DNA of 64,000 nucleotides from NCBI RefSeq assembly GCF_001011035.1, contig NZ_CP011492.1:5191001-5255000 (forward strand), in the 5' to 3' direction. Every line of letters starts with the position of its first letter. Within the stretch, counting starts at the first letter, position 1. Under the pieces are notes generated by a model that made no database searches, was not told the DNA's origin, and was given only the letters and a program-made list of their open reading frames with translations. This stretch comes from Streptomyces sp. CNQ-509 (GTDB lineage Bacteria > Actinomycetota > Actinomycetes > Streptomycetales > Streptomycetaceae). This document shows positions 8,265 to 16,167 of this stretch, piece after piece. Made by a program: the position numbers and the translations under genes.

Positions 8265-9599
8265 ATGAGCCTGCGGGCCCGTATCACCACCCCCGACCAC
8301 AGCACGGAAGGCCACGGCGAGACCCTCGTCCCCGCCTACCGCGCCAAGCTGCTGGAGGAGATCGACCTCGCCGAGATGTCGGCGCTGTCGCCCGCCGAGC
8401 GGCGCGCCCGGCTGGAGCGGGTGCTCGGCCACATCCTCAGCCGCGAGGGCCCCGTGCTCTCCACGGCCGAGCGCTCGCAGCTCATCCGCCGCGTCGTGGA
8501 CGAGGCGCTGGGGCTCGGCATCCTGGAGCCGCTGCTGGAGGACCCGAGCGTCACCGAGATCATGGTCAACGGCCCCGACCGGATCTACGTCGAGCGCGCC
8601 GGCCGGGTCGAGCAACTGCCGCTGCGCTTCGCCTCCGACGACCAGCTCATGCAGACCATCGAACGCATCGTCTCCACCGTCAACCGCCGCGTGGACGAGT
8701 CGACCCCCATGGTCGACGCCCGGCTGCCCACCGGCGAGCGGGTCAACGTCATCATCCCGCCGCTGTCGCTGACCGGGCCCACCCTGACGATCCGCCGCTT
8801 CCCGCGCTCGTACACCCTCGCCGAACTCATCGGCCTCGGCACCCTCGACGAGCACATGCTGCTGCTCCTCTCCGGCCTGGTCCGGGCGAAGTTCAACATC
8901 ATCGTCTCCGGCGCCACCGGCGCCGGGAAGACCACCCTGCTGAACTCGCTCTCCGGGCTCATCCCCGAGCACGAGCGGATCATCACGGTCGAGGACGCCG
9001 CCGAGCTGCAGTTGCAGCAGTCGCACGTCATCCGGCTCGAATCCCGCCCGCCGAACGTCGAGGGCAAGGGCCGGATCACCATCCGCGACCTCGTCCGCAA
9101 CTCGCTGCGCATGCGCCCCGACCGCATCATCGTCGGCGAGGTGCGCGGCGGCGAGACGCTGGACATGCTGCAGGCCATGTCCACGGGCCACGACGGCTCG
9201 CTGGCCACCGTGCACGCCAACTCCGCCGAGGACGCCCTGATGCGGCTGCAGACGCTGGCGTCGATGTCGGACGTCGAGGTGCCCTTCGAGGCGCTGCGCG
9301 ACCAGATCAACTCGGCCGTCGACGTGATCGTGCAGCTCGCGCGGCACACCGACGGCACCCGCAAGATCGACGAGATCGTGATGCTGTCGTCCCGCGGCCG
9401 GGAGGTCTACCAACTGGTGTCCGTCTGCCGTTTCCGCGCCCTGCCGATCAGCTCGGACCGGATCGTCCGGGGCCGGTTCGAGTTCTCGCCGCTGCCGCGG
9501 CGCACCGGCGACCGCCTCTTCTACGCAGGCGAGCCGGTACCGCCGGCCTTCGGGGTGGCGCCCTCGGAGCGGCACCTGCAGACGCGGGAGGCGCGGTGA
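8265..9599 (+). CDS. tadA: Tad pilus assembly/secretion ATPase TadA (CpaF)
   Basis: This 444-residue protein belongs to the type II/IV secretion ATPase superfamily. An N-terminal domain (about 70-190) has the CpaF signature EPLLEDPSVTEIMVNGP. The motor domain has Walker A GATGAGKTT (216-224), an Asp box around VEDAAELQL, Walker B RPDRIIVGEVRGGE, and the His box STGHDGSLATVHAN. It forms a cytoplasmic hexamer that powers Flp pilus extension and retraction through TadB and TadC. It is tightly coupled to both neighbours: 2 bases after the upstream stop, and overlapping the tadB start by one base. Confidence 0.95.
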   Translation: MSLRARITTPDHSTEGHGETLVPAYRAKLLEEIDLAEMSALSPAERRARLERVLGHILSREGPVLSTAERSQLIRRVVDEALGLGILEPLLEDPSVTEIMVNGPDRIYVERAGRVEQLPLRFASDDQLMQTIERIVSTVNRRVDESTPMVDARLPTGERVNVIIPPLSLTGPTLTIRRFPRSYTLAELIGLGTLDEHMLLLLSGLVRAKFNIIVSGATGAGKTTLLNSLSGLIPEHERIITVEDAAELQLQQSHVIRLESRPPNVEGKGRITIRDLVRNSLRMRPDRIIVGEVRGGETLDMLQAMSTGHDGSLATVHANSAEDALMRLQTLASMSDVEVPFEALRDQINSAVDVIVQLARHTDGTRKIDEIVMLSSRGREVYQLVSVCRFRALPISSDRIVRGRFEFSPLPRRTGDRLFYAGEPVPPAFGVAPSERHLQTREAR

Positions 9600-10534
9600 T
9601 GGACCGCCAGCAGTTGTTCGCACTCGTCGTCGGCCTGTCGCTGCTCGCCGGCGCGCTCGCCGTGTGCGGCGTCGCCGTCTACGCCGCGGGCCGCGCCCGC
9701 CGCGCCGAGCTGCTCGACCGGCTCGCCGACGCCGGCGACCGGCGGTCCCGGCGCCGCTTCGCGGAGGTCGACCGGCGGGTGCGGCCGACGCGCATCGGCC
9801 GCTATCTGGAGCGGCGCATCGCGACGACCGGGCTGGACGTCACACCGGGCGAGTTCACGGTGTACGTGCTGGCCGGCGTCGCCGTGCTGTGGCTGCTCGC
9901 CGACGCGCTGTTCGCCGCGTTCTTCGGCCCGATCGCCGGGCTCATCGGGGTGTGGTGCGCGCACGCCTGCCTCAACTGGCAGCGGCAGAAGCGCATCGAG
10001 GCGTTCATCAACCAGCTCCCCGACCTCTCCCGCATCCTCGCCAACGCCACCCAGGCCGGCCTCGCCCTGCGCACCGCGCTCGGCCTCGCCGCCGAGGAGC
10101 TGGAGGCGCCGGCCGGCGAGGAGCTGACCAAGGTCACCGACCAGCTCGCCGTGGGCGTACCGCTCGACGACGCCCTCGGCGACCTCGCCGAGCGGCTGCC
10201 GTCGCGCGAGCTGTCCGTGCTCGTCTCCACGCTGGTGCTCTCCAACAAGGCCGGCGGCCAGGTCGTCGGCTCGCTGCGGAACCTCACCGGCACCCTCAAC
10301 GACCGCAAGGAGACCCGCCGCGAGGTGCGCACCCAGCTCTCGCAGGTCACCCTCACCGCGTACACCGTGCCCGTCATGGGCGTGGGCACCCTGCTCCTGA
10401 CCGACCAGGTGATGCCGGGATCCATCGAGCGCATGGGCTCCTCGCCGCTCGGCCAGGGCGCGGTGCTGACGGCGGTCGGGCTGTACGCGCTGGCCATTCT
10501 GCTCATCCGCCGGCTCGCGAAGATCGACGTCTGA
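9599..10534 (+). CDS. tadB: Tad pilus inner-membrane platform protein TadB
   Basis: This 311-residue membrane protein has the T2SSF (GspF-like) domain. It has a membrane helix at the N-terminus, a central pair of helices, a cytoplasmic four-helix bundle beginning INQLPDLSRILANATQAGLAL, and C-terminal helices ending LLIRRLAKIDV. TadB and TadC form the platform on which TadA acts. The ATG at 9599 overlaps the tadA stop (TGATG), which indicates translational coupling. A GTG one codon earlier is an alternative. Length and topology are normal. Confidence 0.92.
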   Translation: MDRQQLFALVVGLSLLAGALAVCGVAVYAAGRARRAELLDRLADAGDRRSRRRFAEVDRRVRPTRIGRYLERRIATTGLDVTPGEFTVYVLAGVAVLWLLADALFAAFFGPIAGLIGVWCAHACLNWQRQKRIEAFINQLPDLSRILANATQAGLALRTALGLAAEELEAPAGEELTKVTDQLAVGVPLDDALGDLAERLPSRELSVLVSTLVLSNKAGGQVVGSLRNLTGTLNDRKETRREVRTQLSQVTLTAYTVPVMGVGTLLLTDQVMPGSIERMGSSPLGQGAVLTAVGLYALAILLIRRLAKIDV

Positions 10535-10549
10535 GGGGCCGGGACTCAC

Positions 10550-11449
10550 ATGGCATACGGAACCCTCGGCCTGCTCCTCGCCGCCGCCGCCGGCCTCGCC
10601 GTCTTCGGCGTCCTCAGCGGCATCCGCGTCTACCGCGCCGAGGTCAAGCTCCCCAGCGACCTCCAGGTGGCCCTGGAGGTCGGCGCCACCCGCACCACCG
10701 TCGTCGGCTCGCTCGTCGACCGGCTCGGGATGCGGTTCGCGCCGCTGGTGCTGAAGCTGATGGGCCGGCGGGCGGTGGAGAACAAGCGCCGCAAGATAGA
10801 CCGCGCGGGCAACCCCGGCGGCCTGACGATCGACCGCTACGCTGCCCGCCGCGCCGTCTACGCCGCCATCGGCTACGGCGGCGCGCTCACCCTGCTCTCC
10901 TCCGGCCAGTGGGTCGGCGCGCTGGTGCTGGCGGCCTTCGGCTACGGCTGGGCGGAGGTCGGCATCTGGGCGGCCGTGCGCAAGCGGCGCGACGTCATCG
11001 AACGCACGCTGCCCGACTTCCTCGACGTCCTGGCCGTGGTGGTGAGCGCGGGGCTCGGCTTCCGGCAGGCGCTGGACCGGGTGAGCGAGCGCTACTCGGG
11101 CCCCTGGGCCGACGAACTGCGCATCACCCTGCGCCAGATGGACATGGGCGTCTCCCGCCGGCAGGCGTTCGAGGAACTGCGCCGCCGCAACGACTCCGAG
11201 CAGGTCGCCCAGTTCGTCACCGCGCTCCAGCAGGGCGAGGACCTGGGCGCGCCGATCGTCGAGACGCTCATACAGATCGCCACGGACCAGCGGCGCACGG
11301 ATGCCCAGAACGCGCGCCGGCGCGCGTCCCGGGCGATCCCGAAGGCGACGCTGCTGATCACCAGCCTGATGGTGCCGGCGACGATCATCCTGCTGGTGAC
11401 GGCGGTGTACCTGGGCTCCGGCTCGGAGTTCGGCGTGCTGACGGAGTAG
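10550..11449 (+). CDS. tadC: Tad pilus inner-membrane platform protein TadC
   Basis: This 299-residue T2SSF-domain membrane protein is the second platform subunit. An N-terminal helix is followed by a basic cytoplasmic loop, a helix pair (about 100-145), the T2SSF core starting RTLPDFLDVLAVVVSAGLGF, and a C-terminal helix. It starts at the ATG at 10550, 15 bases after tadB. It ends the first block of the pilus locus. A convergent oxidoreductase gene then separates it from the pilin gene, so flp probably has its own promoter. Confidence 0.92.
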   Translation: MAYGTLGLLLAAAAGLAVFGVLSGIRVYRAEVKLPSDLQVALEVGATRTTVVGSLVDRLGMRFAPLVLKLMGRRAVENKRRKIDRAGNPGGLTIDRYAARRAVYAAIGYGGALTLLSSGQWVGALVLAAFGYGWAEVGIWAAVRKRRDVIERTLPDFLDVLAVVVSAGLGFRQALDRVSERYSGPWADELRITLRQMDMGVSRRQAFEELRRRNDSEQVAQFVTALQQGEDLGAPIVETLIQIATDQRRTDAQNARRRASRAIPKATLLITSLMVPATIILLVTAVYLGSGSEFGVLTE

Positions 11450-11473
11450 CGGATGGAGCCCTTCGCGGAGGCG

Positions 11474-12346
11474 CTACGACACCAGCGGGCGCACCTCCTC
11501 GGCCACCCACCGGACGAAGGCCACCGGATCCGGCTCGTCGGCGGTCGGCTGCAGCACCACCGTCGTCGCCCCGGCCGCCGCCCAGCGGTCCACGGCGGCC
11601 GCGACGGCGGCGGCGTCCCCGGCGACGTGGGCCTCCGCGGCGGGGTCCCAGCCCATCCGGCGGGCGTCCTCGGCGAGCCGGCGCTCGGCGCCGGGCCCGG
11701 TGGCGACGAGGATCGAGGCGACGAGCGGATGCTCCCCGCCCCGCCCGGCGGCCTCGCGCCCGGCCCGTACCGTCTCGGCGGCCTCCTGCACCACCTCGGG
11801 CGAGGCACCCCCGGCGAGGATCGTCCCGTCGGCCGACTCCCCGGTGAGCCGCAGGGTCTTGGGCCCCGTACCCCCGGAGAAGACCGGCGGTGCCGCGGCC
11901 GGCGGCCAGGCCAGCTCGACGCCGTCGAGCGTGACGTACCGCCCGTCGACGGTGACCTTCTCCCCGGCGAGCAGCGCGCGCAGCGCGGTCAGATGCTCGC
12001 GCAGCAACGTCAGCGGCGACGCGGCCCGCGCCCCCACCTGCCCCATCCACGACTGCACCCCGTGCCCCACCCCGAGCGTCACCCGCCCGGGGAAGAGCCG
12101 GTGCAGGGTGGCGGCCTCCATGGCGACCAGCGCGACGTTCCGCAGCGGCACGGGCAGGATCCCGATGGCGACGTGCACCCGCTCGGTCCAGGCGAGCACG
12201 GCGGCGGCGGTGGCGACCCCGCTCTCGTAGAAGCAGTCCTCCCACACCCACAACTCGTCGATCCCGGACTCGTCGGCGGCGCGCGCCACGGCGCGAAGCT
12301 GCTCGGGAGGGAACTGGGGGATGAACACGGTGGCAAGTCTCGTCAT
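11474..12346 (-). CDS. LLM-class F420-dependent oxidoreductase
   Basis: This 290-residue protein has the luciferase-like monooxygenase fold. It starts MTRLATVFIPQFPPEQL and contains the stretch VTLGVGHGVQSWMGQVG typical of the F420/flavin-binding subfamily in actinomycetes. These enzymes move hydride between coenzyme F420 and varied substrates; the substrate here is unknown. It sits opposite to and inside the tad locus, 24 bases beyond the tadC stop and divergent from flp, with no evident link to pili. It is probably an insertion of an unrelated gene relative to compact tad operons. Confidence 0.85.
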   Translation of the reverse strand: MTRLATVFIPQFPPEQLRAVARAADESGIDELWVWEDCFYESGVATAAAVLAWTERVHVAIGILPVPLRNVALVAMEAATLHRLFPGRVTLGVGHGVQSWMGQVGARAASPLTLLREHLTALRALLAGEKVTVDGRYVTLDGVELAWPPAAAPPVFSGGTGPKTLRLTGESADGTILAGGASPEVVQEAAETVRAGREAAGRGGEHPLVASILVATGPGAERRLAEDARRMGWDPAAEAHVAGDAAAVAAAVDRWAAAGATTVVLQPTADEPDPVAFVRWVAEEVRPLVS

Positions 12347-12633
12347 GCGGCGACGGTACCCGGGACGACCGACACCACCCGGGAGGCGGACATCCCGGGG
12401 TATTCCCCGCCGACCTCTCGCATGCGCGAGGGGGGTGTGGGACAGTCGGCAAGCGGACGGTTACGCTGCGCACGTGGACGCGCCGCGGCGCGGGCCGCCG
12501 CAGGTGTAAGGCGGGCGGCGAGGGGGAGGACGGAAAATGGCCGTTCCTGACGCCAAGTCCGCTGTTACAGACCACAATTGGCTTGACGGACCGACGGCAA
12601 CGGCCGCGTTGTCCGACTCCGGAGGTAGACCGC

Positions 12634-12840
12634 ATGTGGAAACCCAACGACGTGCTGCTGAGGTCCCTGGCCGCCACCCAGCGGCTGCACCACGGCCGCA
12701 AGCGCGATCGGGGGCAGACAGCGGTGGAGTACCTGGGGATCATCGCGGTGGCCGTGGTGATCGTGCTGGTGCTGATCCAGTCGGGGCTGGGGGAGTTGAT
12801 CCTCGGCAAGATCCAGGACCAGATCGGAAAGATCGGCTGA
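12634..12840 (+). CDS. flp: Flp-type major pilin
   Basis: This 68-residue prepilin starts at the ATG at 12634 behind GGAGG. A basic leader of 27 residues ends KRDRG|QTAVEYLG, the type IVb cleavage site with Glu-Tyr at +5/+6. A hydrophobic helix and a short tail follow. After cleavage by the peptidase encoded at 17726-18454 it should polymerise into the thin Flp fibre. About 290 bases of non-coding sequence precede it, room for a dedicated promoter, although I could not assign one. Its stop overlaps the start region of the TadG-like frame. Confidence 0.93.
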   Translation: MWKPNDVLLRSLAATQRLHHGRKRDRGQTAVEYLGIIAVAVVIVLVLIQSGLGELILGKIQDQIGKIG

Positions 12841-13517
12841 GGGATGACTCAGGTCAGGCGTTCCCGCTCTATATCGCCGGGATTGCGGGCCTGCTGTTCC
12901 TCGCCGTCGCGTACTTCGCCGTCGGCCAGGCCGCCGCGAACCGCAACGATGCTCAGGGGGCTGCCGACGCCGCCGCGCTTGCCGCGGCCAACGACGCCCG
13001 CGAGCAGTTGTCGGACGGGCTGCTCGACACGCTCCTCGATCCCGGGTCGTGGGACGACGTCATCGGTGGTGAAGGCTTCGAGTACGGGTCCGCCTGCGCC
13101 GCGGCGCAGGATTTCGCCGCCAAGAACGACGCGGACACGACTGCGTGCGACCGTGTTTATGACCCGGACGACGGCTTCACCGTGACCGTACGCAACCGGG
13201 AGGCAGTGGGTGACACGCTCGTGCCGGGAACGGAGAGCAAACGCTCCGAGGCCACCGCCACGGCGGTCCTCGAATCCCGCTGCGACGTGCAGGAGCCCAA
13301 CGGCTCCGGGGGAGAGGACGACGGCCGGGACCAGGACGACGGCGGGCGCGGCGAAGGCGACGGCGACGGCGGTCGCGACGACGAAGATGAGGACGAGGAC
13401 CGCGACAAGCCGCCGCTCGAACTCGACTGCGAGGGCGGCGACTGGTCCCTCGACCCGGACGACATCGACCTCCTTCCCGACCCCGACGACCTGTTCTCCG
13501 TACGTCTCGTCGACTGA
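12837..13517 (+). CDS. TadG-like pilus-associated protein (start unclear)
   Basis: About 226 residues. The N-terminus DDSGQAFPLYIAGIAG plus helix is the TadG/TadE-associated membrane anchor. The next stretch, AAANRNDAQGAADAAALAAA, is typical of the family. An acidic, low-complexity Asp/Glu/Gly-rich segment fills residues 160-195. There is no ATG, GTG or TTG close to the domain. The nearest near-cognate codon is the CTG at 12837, overlapping the pilin stop. The next in-frame GTG upstream (12636) would make 67 residues inside the pilin gene. A CTG start, a -1 frameshift from the pilin, or a sequencing indel are all possible. Confidence 0.7.
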   Translation: MRDDSGQAFPLYIAGIAGLLFLAVAYFAVGQAAANRNDAQGAADAAALAAANDAREQLSDGLLDTLLDPGSWDDVIGGEGFEYGSACAAAQDFAAKNDADTTACDRVYDPDDGFTVTVRNREAVGDTLVPGTESKRSEATATAVLESRCDVQEPNGSGGEDDGRDQDDGGRGEGDGDGGRDDEDEDEDRDKPPLELDCEGGDWSLDPDDIDLLPDPDDLFSVRLVD

Positions 13518-13536
13518 ACTGCGAAGGAAGCTGGCA

Positions 13537-14142
13537 ATGAGCATGAGGGGCACGAGCAGGGCGCGCAGGGCAGCCGCCACCGTGGCGCTGGCCGCGGCCC
13601 TGGCGCTCACCGCCGCGGGCTGCGGCAGCGGCGGCGATGACGTCGACGGCGGCGCGAAGTCGTCCGACACCTCCGAGACGTCCGGCGGCGGCGACTCCGA
13701 CGCCAAGGGTGAAGGGCAGCAGGACGCCGGCGACGAGGAGGTTCCGTCGGAGCCGATCGCCGAAGTGAAGAACAAAGAAGGCATCGTCCTTCGCATACTG
13801 GAGCTGAAGCGCGACGGCGGCGGGTTCGTCACGCTCAACGGCGAGTTGGAGAACACCGGCACCGAGGACTTCCTGCACATCCAGGACTGGTCCGGCCGGG
13901 AGCAGGGGGCGGACAAGTCGTCCCTCATGGGTGCCACGTTCGTGGACTCGGAGGGCAAGAAGCGCTACTACGCGCTGCGGGACACCGAGATGCGCTGCTT
14001 GTGCACCTCGGGTATCGCGAGCCTCGACGCCGGCGAGACGCTGACCGTCTACATACAGTTCCCCGCCCCGCCCGACGAGACCACCGAGGTCGAGTTCCAG
14101 CTCCCCACGTTCCCCCCGTCCAACCTAGAGATCTCCGAATGA
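13537..14142 (+). CDS. Secreted lipoprotein in the pilus locus
   Basis: This 201-residue protein has a signal peptide and lipobox LTAAGC (Cys at about 29), then an acidic Ser/Gly/Asp linker and a beta-rich domain with two Cys in MRCLCTSG. The middle resembles extracellular FxLYD/DUF4352-like immunoglobulin folds (GELENTGTEDF, LDAGETLTVYIQF), though the match is distant. It starts at the ATG at 13537, 20 bases after the TadG-like gene, and ends 13 bases before the OmpA-like gene, so all three are probably one operon. The role is unknown; anchoring or stabilising the pilus at the cell surface is a guess. Confidence 0.75.
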   Translation: MSMRGTSRARRAAATVALAAALALTAAGCGSGGDDVDGGAKSSDTSETSGGGDSDAKGEGQQDAGDEEVPSEPIAEVKNKEGIVLRILELKRDGGGFVTLNGELENTGTEDFLHIQDWSGREQGADKSSLMGATFVDSEGKKRYYALRDTEMRCLCTSGIASLDAGETLTVYIQFPAPPDETTEVEFQLPTFPPSNLEISE

Positions 14143-14155
14143 GGTGAGCACCGCG

Positions 14156-14782
14156 ATGCCCTCCCGTGCAGGCGTAGCGCTCGCGCTCGCCTCCTTTCTC
14201 GCCGGCACCCCCGGTGTCGCGCACGCGCTCCCCGTGCAGGACGACGTTCCCGTCCCCTCCTCCCCGCCCGGGACCAGCACCTCCGCGCCGCCGCCCGTCG
14301 AGACCGACGTCACCGACCCCGATCTCCGGCTGGAGGAGGGTGCCACCCTCGACGAGCCCAAGGTGCTGGACATCGTCTCCGTCGTCGAGACCCAGGGCGG
14401 CGAGGAGCGGCGGTCCGACTCCAACTCGACCATCACCATCGCGCTGCAGGCCGAAGTCCTCTTCCCCAAGGACAGCGCCAAGCTCACCGGCCAGGCGCGG
14501 TCCCGGATCGCCGCCATCGCCGACGAGATCGAGCAGAACAGCCCGGACACCGTCCGCGTCTTCGGCTTCACCGACGACCTCGGGTCGTACGCGCACGGCG
14601 TCACGCTCTCCAAGAACCGCGCCAACGCCGTGCACCAGGAGCTGACCAACACCCTCCAGGCCGCCGACATCACCTACGTCGTCCGCGGCTACAGCGAGGA
14701 CTACCCCATCGCCGACAACGCCACCGAGGAAGGCCGGAAGCAGAACCGGCGGGTCGAGGTGAGTTTCCCCCGGGGGCAGTGA
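14156..14782 (+). CDS. Secreted OmpA-family peptidoglycan-binding protein
   Basis: This 208-residue protein starts at the ATG at 14156, with GAGGTGA 9 bases upstream. A signal peptide (cut near AHA-LP, residue 24) is followed by a Pro/Ser linker and a C-terminal OmpA-like domain (about 90-208). The peptidoglycan-binding signature is visible: FTDDLGS...LSKNRANAV and the closing GRKQNRRVEVSF. Such domains bind meso- or LL-diaminopimelate in the cell wall. With no outer membrane, it probably tethers the pilus machine or lipoprotein to peptidoglycan. It is the last gene of the second pilus block. Confidence 0.88.
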   Translation: MPSRAGVALALASFLAGTPGVAHALPVQDDVPVPSSPPGTSTSAPPPVETDVTDPDLRLEEGATLDEPKVLDIVSVVETQGGEERRSDSNSTITIALQAEVLFPKDSAKLTGQARSRIAAIADEIEQNSPDTVRVFGFTDDLGSYAHGVTLSKNRANAVHQELTNTLQAADITYVVRGYSEDYPIADNATEEGRKQNRRVEVSFPRGQ

Positions 14783-14851
14783 CCCGGATGTCCGTCGTGC
14801 CCGGTATGCTCGCGTCGGCGCGCCTGCGTGCCGGGAGGGGGCGAGGACCGC

Positions 14852-15307
14852 GTGACCTTCGTGGGGCGGGTGCTGCGGGTTGCCGCCGCCGTGGCCGGTG
14901 CCGCGGTGGTGCTGGGCGGCGTGCTGTGGCTCGCCGACGACGTGTTGCGGGGGCTGCCCGCCGACTCCGCCCAACTGCGCCCCGCCGCCGGCCGGTCGGC
15001 CGGCGCGTCGGCCTACGCCCCCGCCGAGTACGCCGAGCACGTCACCGGAGTCGAGACCGAGTGGGAGGGTGACACCGCGGTGCGGACCGTCATCTCCACC
15101 GACCTCGCCGACGACGCCGCCGGCCGCCGCATCGCCGTCGGCATCAAGGTGGCGCACATGCAGCAACTCCTCGCCGACTGCGTCGAGAAGCTGCCCGTCG
15201 TCGTCGTCAACGACCGCGAAGGCGACGAGATCCGCCACCGGGACGTCCTCAGCTTCTCCCGGGAGCGCGGCGACGACTGCCCGGCACGGGCGCCCAGGAC
15301 CTCCTGA
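14852..15307 (+). CDS. Small membrane-anchored hypothetical protein
   Basis: I do not recognise the family. This 151-residue protein starts at the GTG at 14852 behind GGAGGGGG. It has one N-terminal membrane helix (about 7-30), followed by an extracytoplasmic alpha/beta domain with two Cys (about residues 109 and 143) that could pair. It lies 69 bases after the OmpA-like gene in the same orientation and may belong to the same transcript, but nothing ties it to pili. Codon use is normal for the window. Confidence 0.65.
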   Translation: MTFVGRVLRVAAAVAGAAVVLGGVLWLADDVLRGLPADSAQLRPAAGRSAGASAYAPAEYAEHVTGVETEWEGDTAVRTVISTDLADDAAGRRIAVGIKVAHMQQLLADCVEKLPVVVVNDREGDEIRHRDVLSFSRERGDDCPARAPRTS

Positions 15308-15314
15308 GCCCCGC

Positions 15315-15533
15315 TCAGAACCTGCGCACCGTCCCCGGCGTGCGGGTCGCGTACACCGTGAACGCCGCCCACGCCTCCGGCGTGAAGGTGAGCACCGGAC
15401 CGTCCGGCGTCTTGGAGTCCCGTACGTGCACCACCCCGGCCCCGGCGGCGACCTCCACGCACTTGGCCCCGGCCCCGCGGCTGTAGCTGCTCCTCCGCCA
15501 TTCCAGGTCATCAGGGCCGTGCTCGGTGCTCAT
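15315..15533 (-). CDS. DUF397 protein
   Basis: This 72-residue protein has the hallmark DUF397 sequence: LEWRRSSYSRGAGAKCVEVA, a VHVRDSKTPDGPVLTFTPEAW segment and a short tail. In Streptomyces these small proteins are usually paired with an XRE-type regulator (BldB-like or WhiJ-like systems), where they act as small partners or anti-activators. No XRE gene lies next to it here, so it is an orphan copy. It is convergent with the preceding gene, 7 bases apart. Confidence 0.88.
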   Translation of the reverse strand: MSTEHGPDDLEWRRSSYSRGAGAKCVEVAAGAGVVHVRDSKTPDGPVLTFTPEAWAAFTVYATRTPGTVRRF

Positions 15534-15660
15534 CGGTCTCCCCGCCGTATGTCACGTACCGCGCGCCGGAACACGACGCGCCCAAGGCCGCCCAATGCGG
15601 GCACAAACCTCGAAACGAATGACGACACGGAACGGCACTTAGTTCCCGAAGAGCCCGTTG

Positions 15661-15984
15661 TTACCGTTTCTTCCGCGCGTTCCCGGCCAGCGGCCCGCGG
15701 CAGCACGCGGTGCCGTCCGGGCCGCGGCGGACGAGGAGTCCGCCAGCCGGGTCGGGCACGGCGTCCAGCGCCGCCCGTACGCCCGGCAGCCGGCGCCACG
15801 CCTCCCCGTCGCTCTCCTCGCGGAACGCTATCTCGAAGACGATCCCGTCGGAGTGGACGTGCCACTCCCAGGCCGAGGCCCGGTTGCTGATCGCCGACTC
15901 GACGAGCGCGTACTCGTACGCGTCCTTCCACCGCAGTGCGGAGGAGTGCGCGTCGAGCACCTCGATGGACCACCAGTCGCCCAT
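15661..15984 (-). CDS. Hypothetical protein
   Basis: This 107-residue protein starts at the ATG at 15984 behind GAAGGAAG. The opening MGDWWSIEVLDAHSSALRWK and the later SNRASAWEWHVHSDGIVFE recur in small actinobacterial proteins of unknown function. It has no membrane segment or signal peptide, and is rich in Trp. It is flanked by DUF397 on one side and a possible DUF1444-like gene on the other, all on the minus strand but with gaps over 100 bases, so an operon is not certain. Confidence 0.6.
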   Translation of the reverse strand: MGDWWSIEVLDAHSSALRWKDAYEYALVESAISNRASAWEWHVHSDGIVFEIAFREESDGEAWRRLPGVRAALDAVPDPAGGLLVRRGPDGTACCRGPLAGNARKKR

Positions 15985-16097
15985 GGCTGCTTCCTTCGGC
16001 TTCCCGCCGCGGTCTTCGCCGGTTCTCCGGCCCACCACCGTAGGCCGGGTTCCGCGCGCGTACCAGGGGCGCTCGGGGTGCGTCGAGAAGCGTTGGC

Positions 16098-16130
16098 CGG
16101 CGGGCCGCCGGCGGGCCGCCGGCGGGCCGC
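16098..16130. repeat. Three tandem copies of an 11-base GC repeat
   Basis: CGGCGGGCCGC is repeated exactly three times between two minus-strand genes. It is short and possibly slippage-prone. No function is evident. Confidence 0.8.
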
Positions 16131-16167
16131 CACCGGGTAACTCCCGTGCGCTCCCCGGGTGTCGGGC

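Noticed and set aside
12537..12833. Extended N-terminus of the TadG-like frame from an ATG at 12537
   Set aside because: That part lies in a different frame across the pilin gene and has no family resemblance. The real domain begins at about 12,843.
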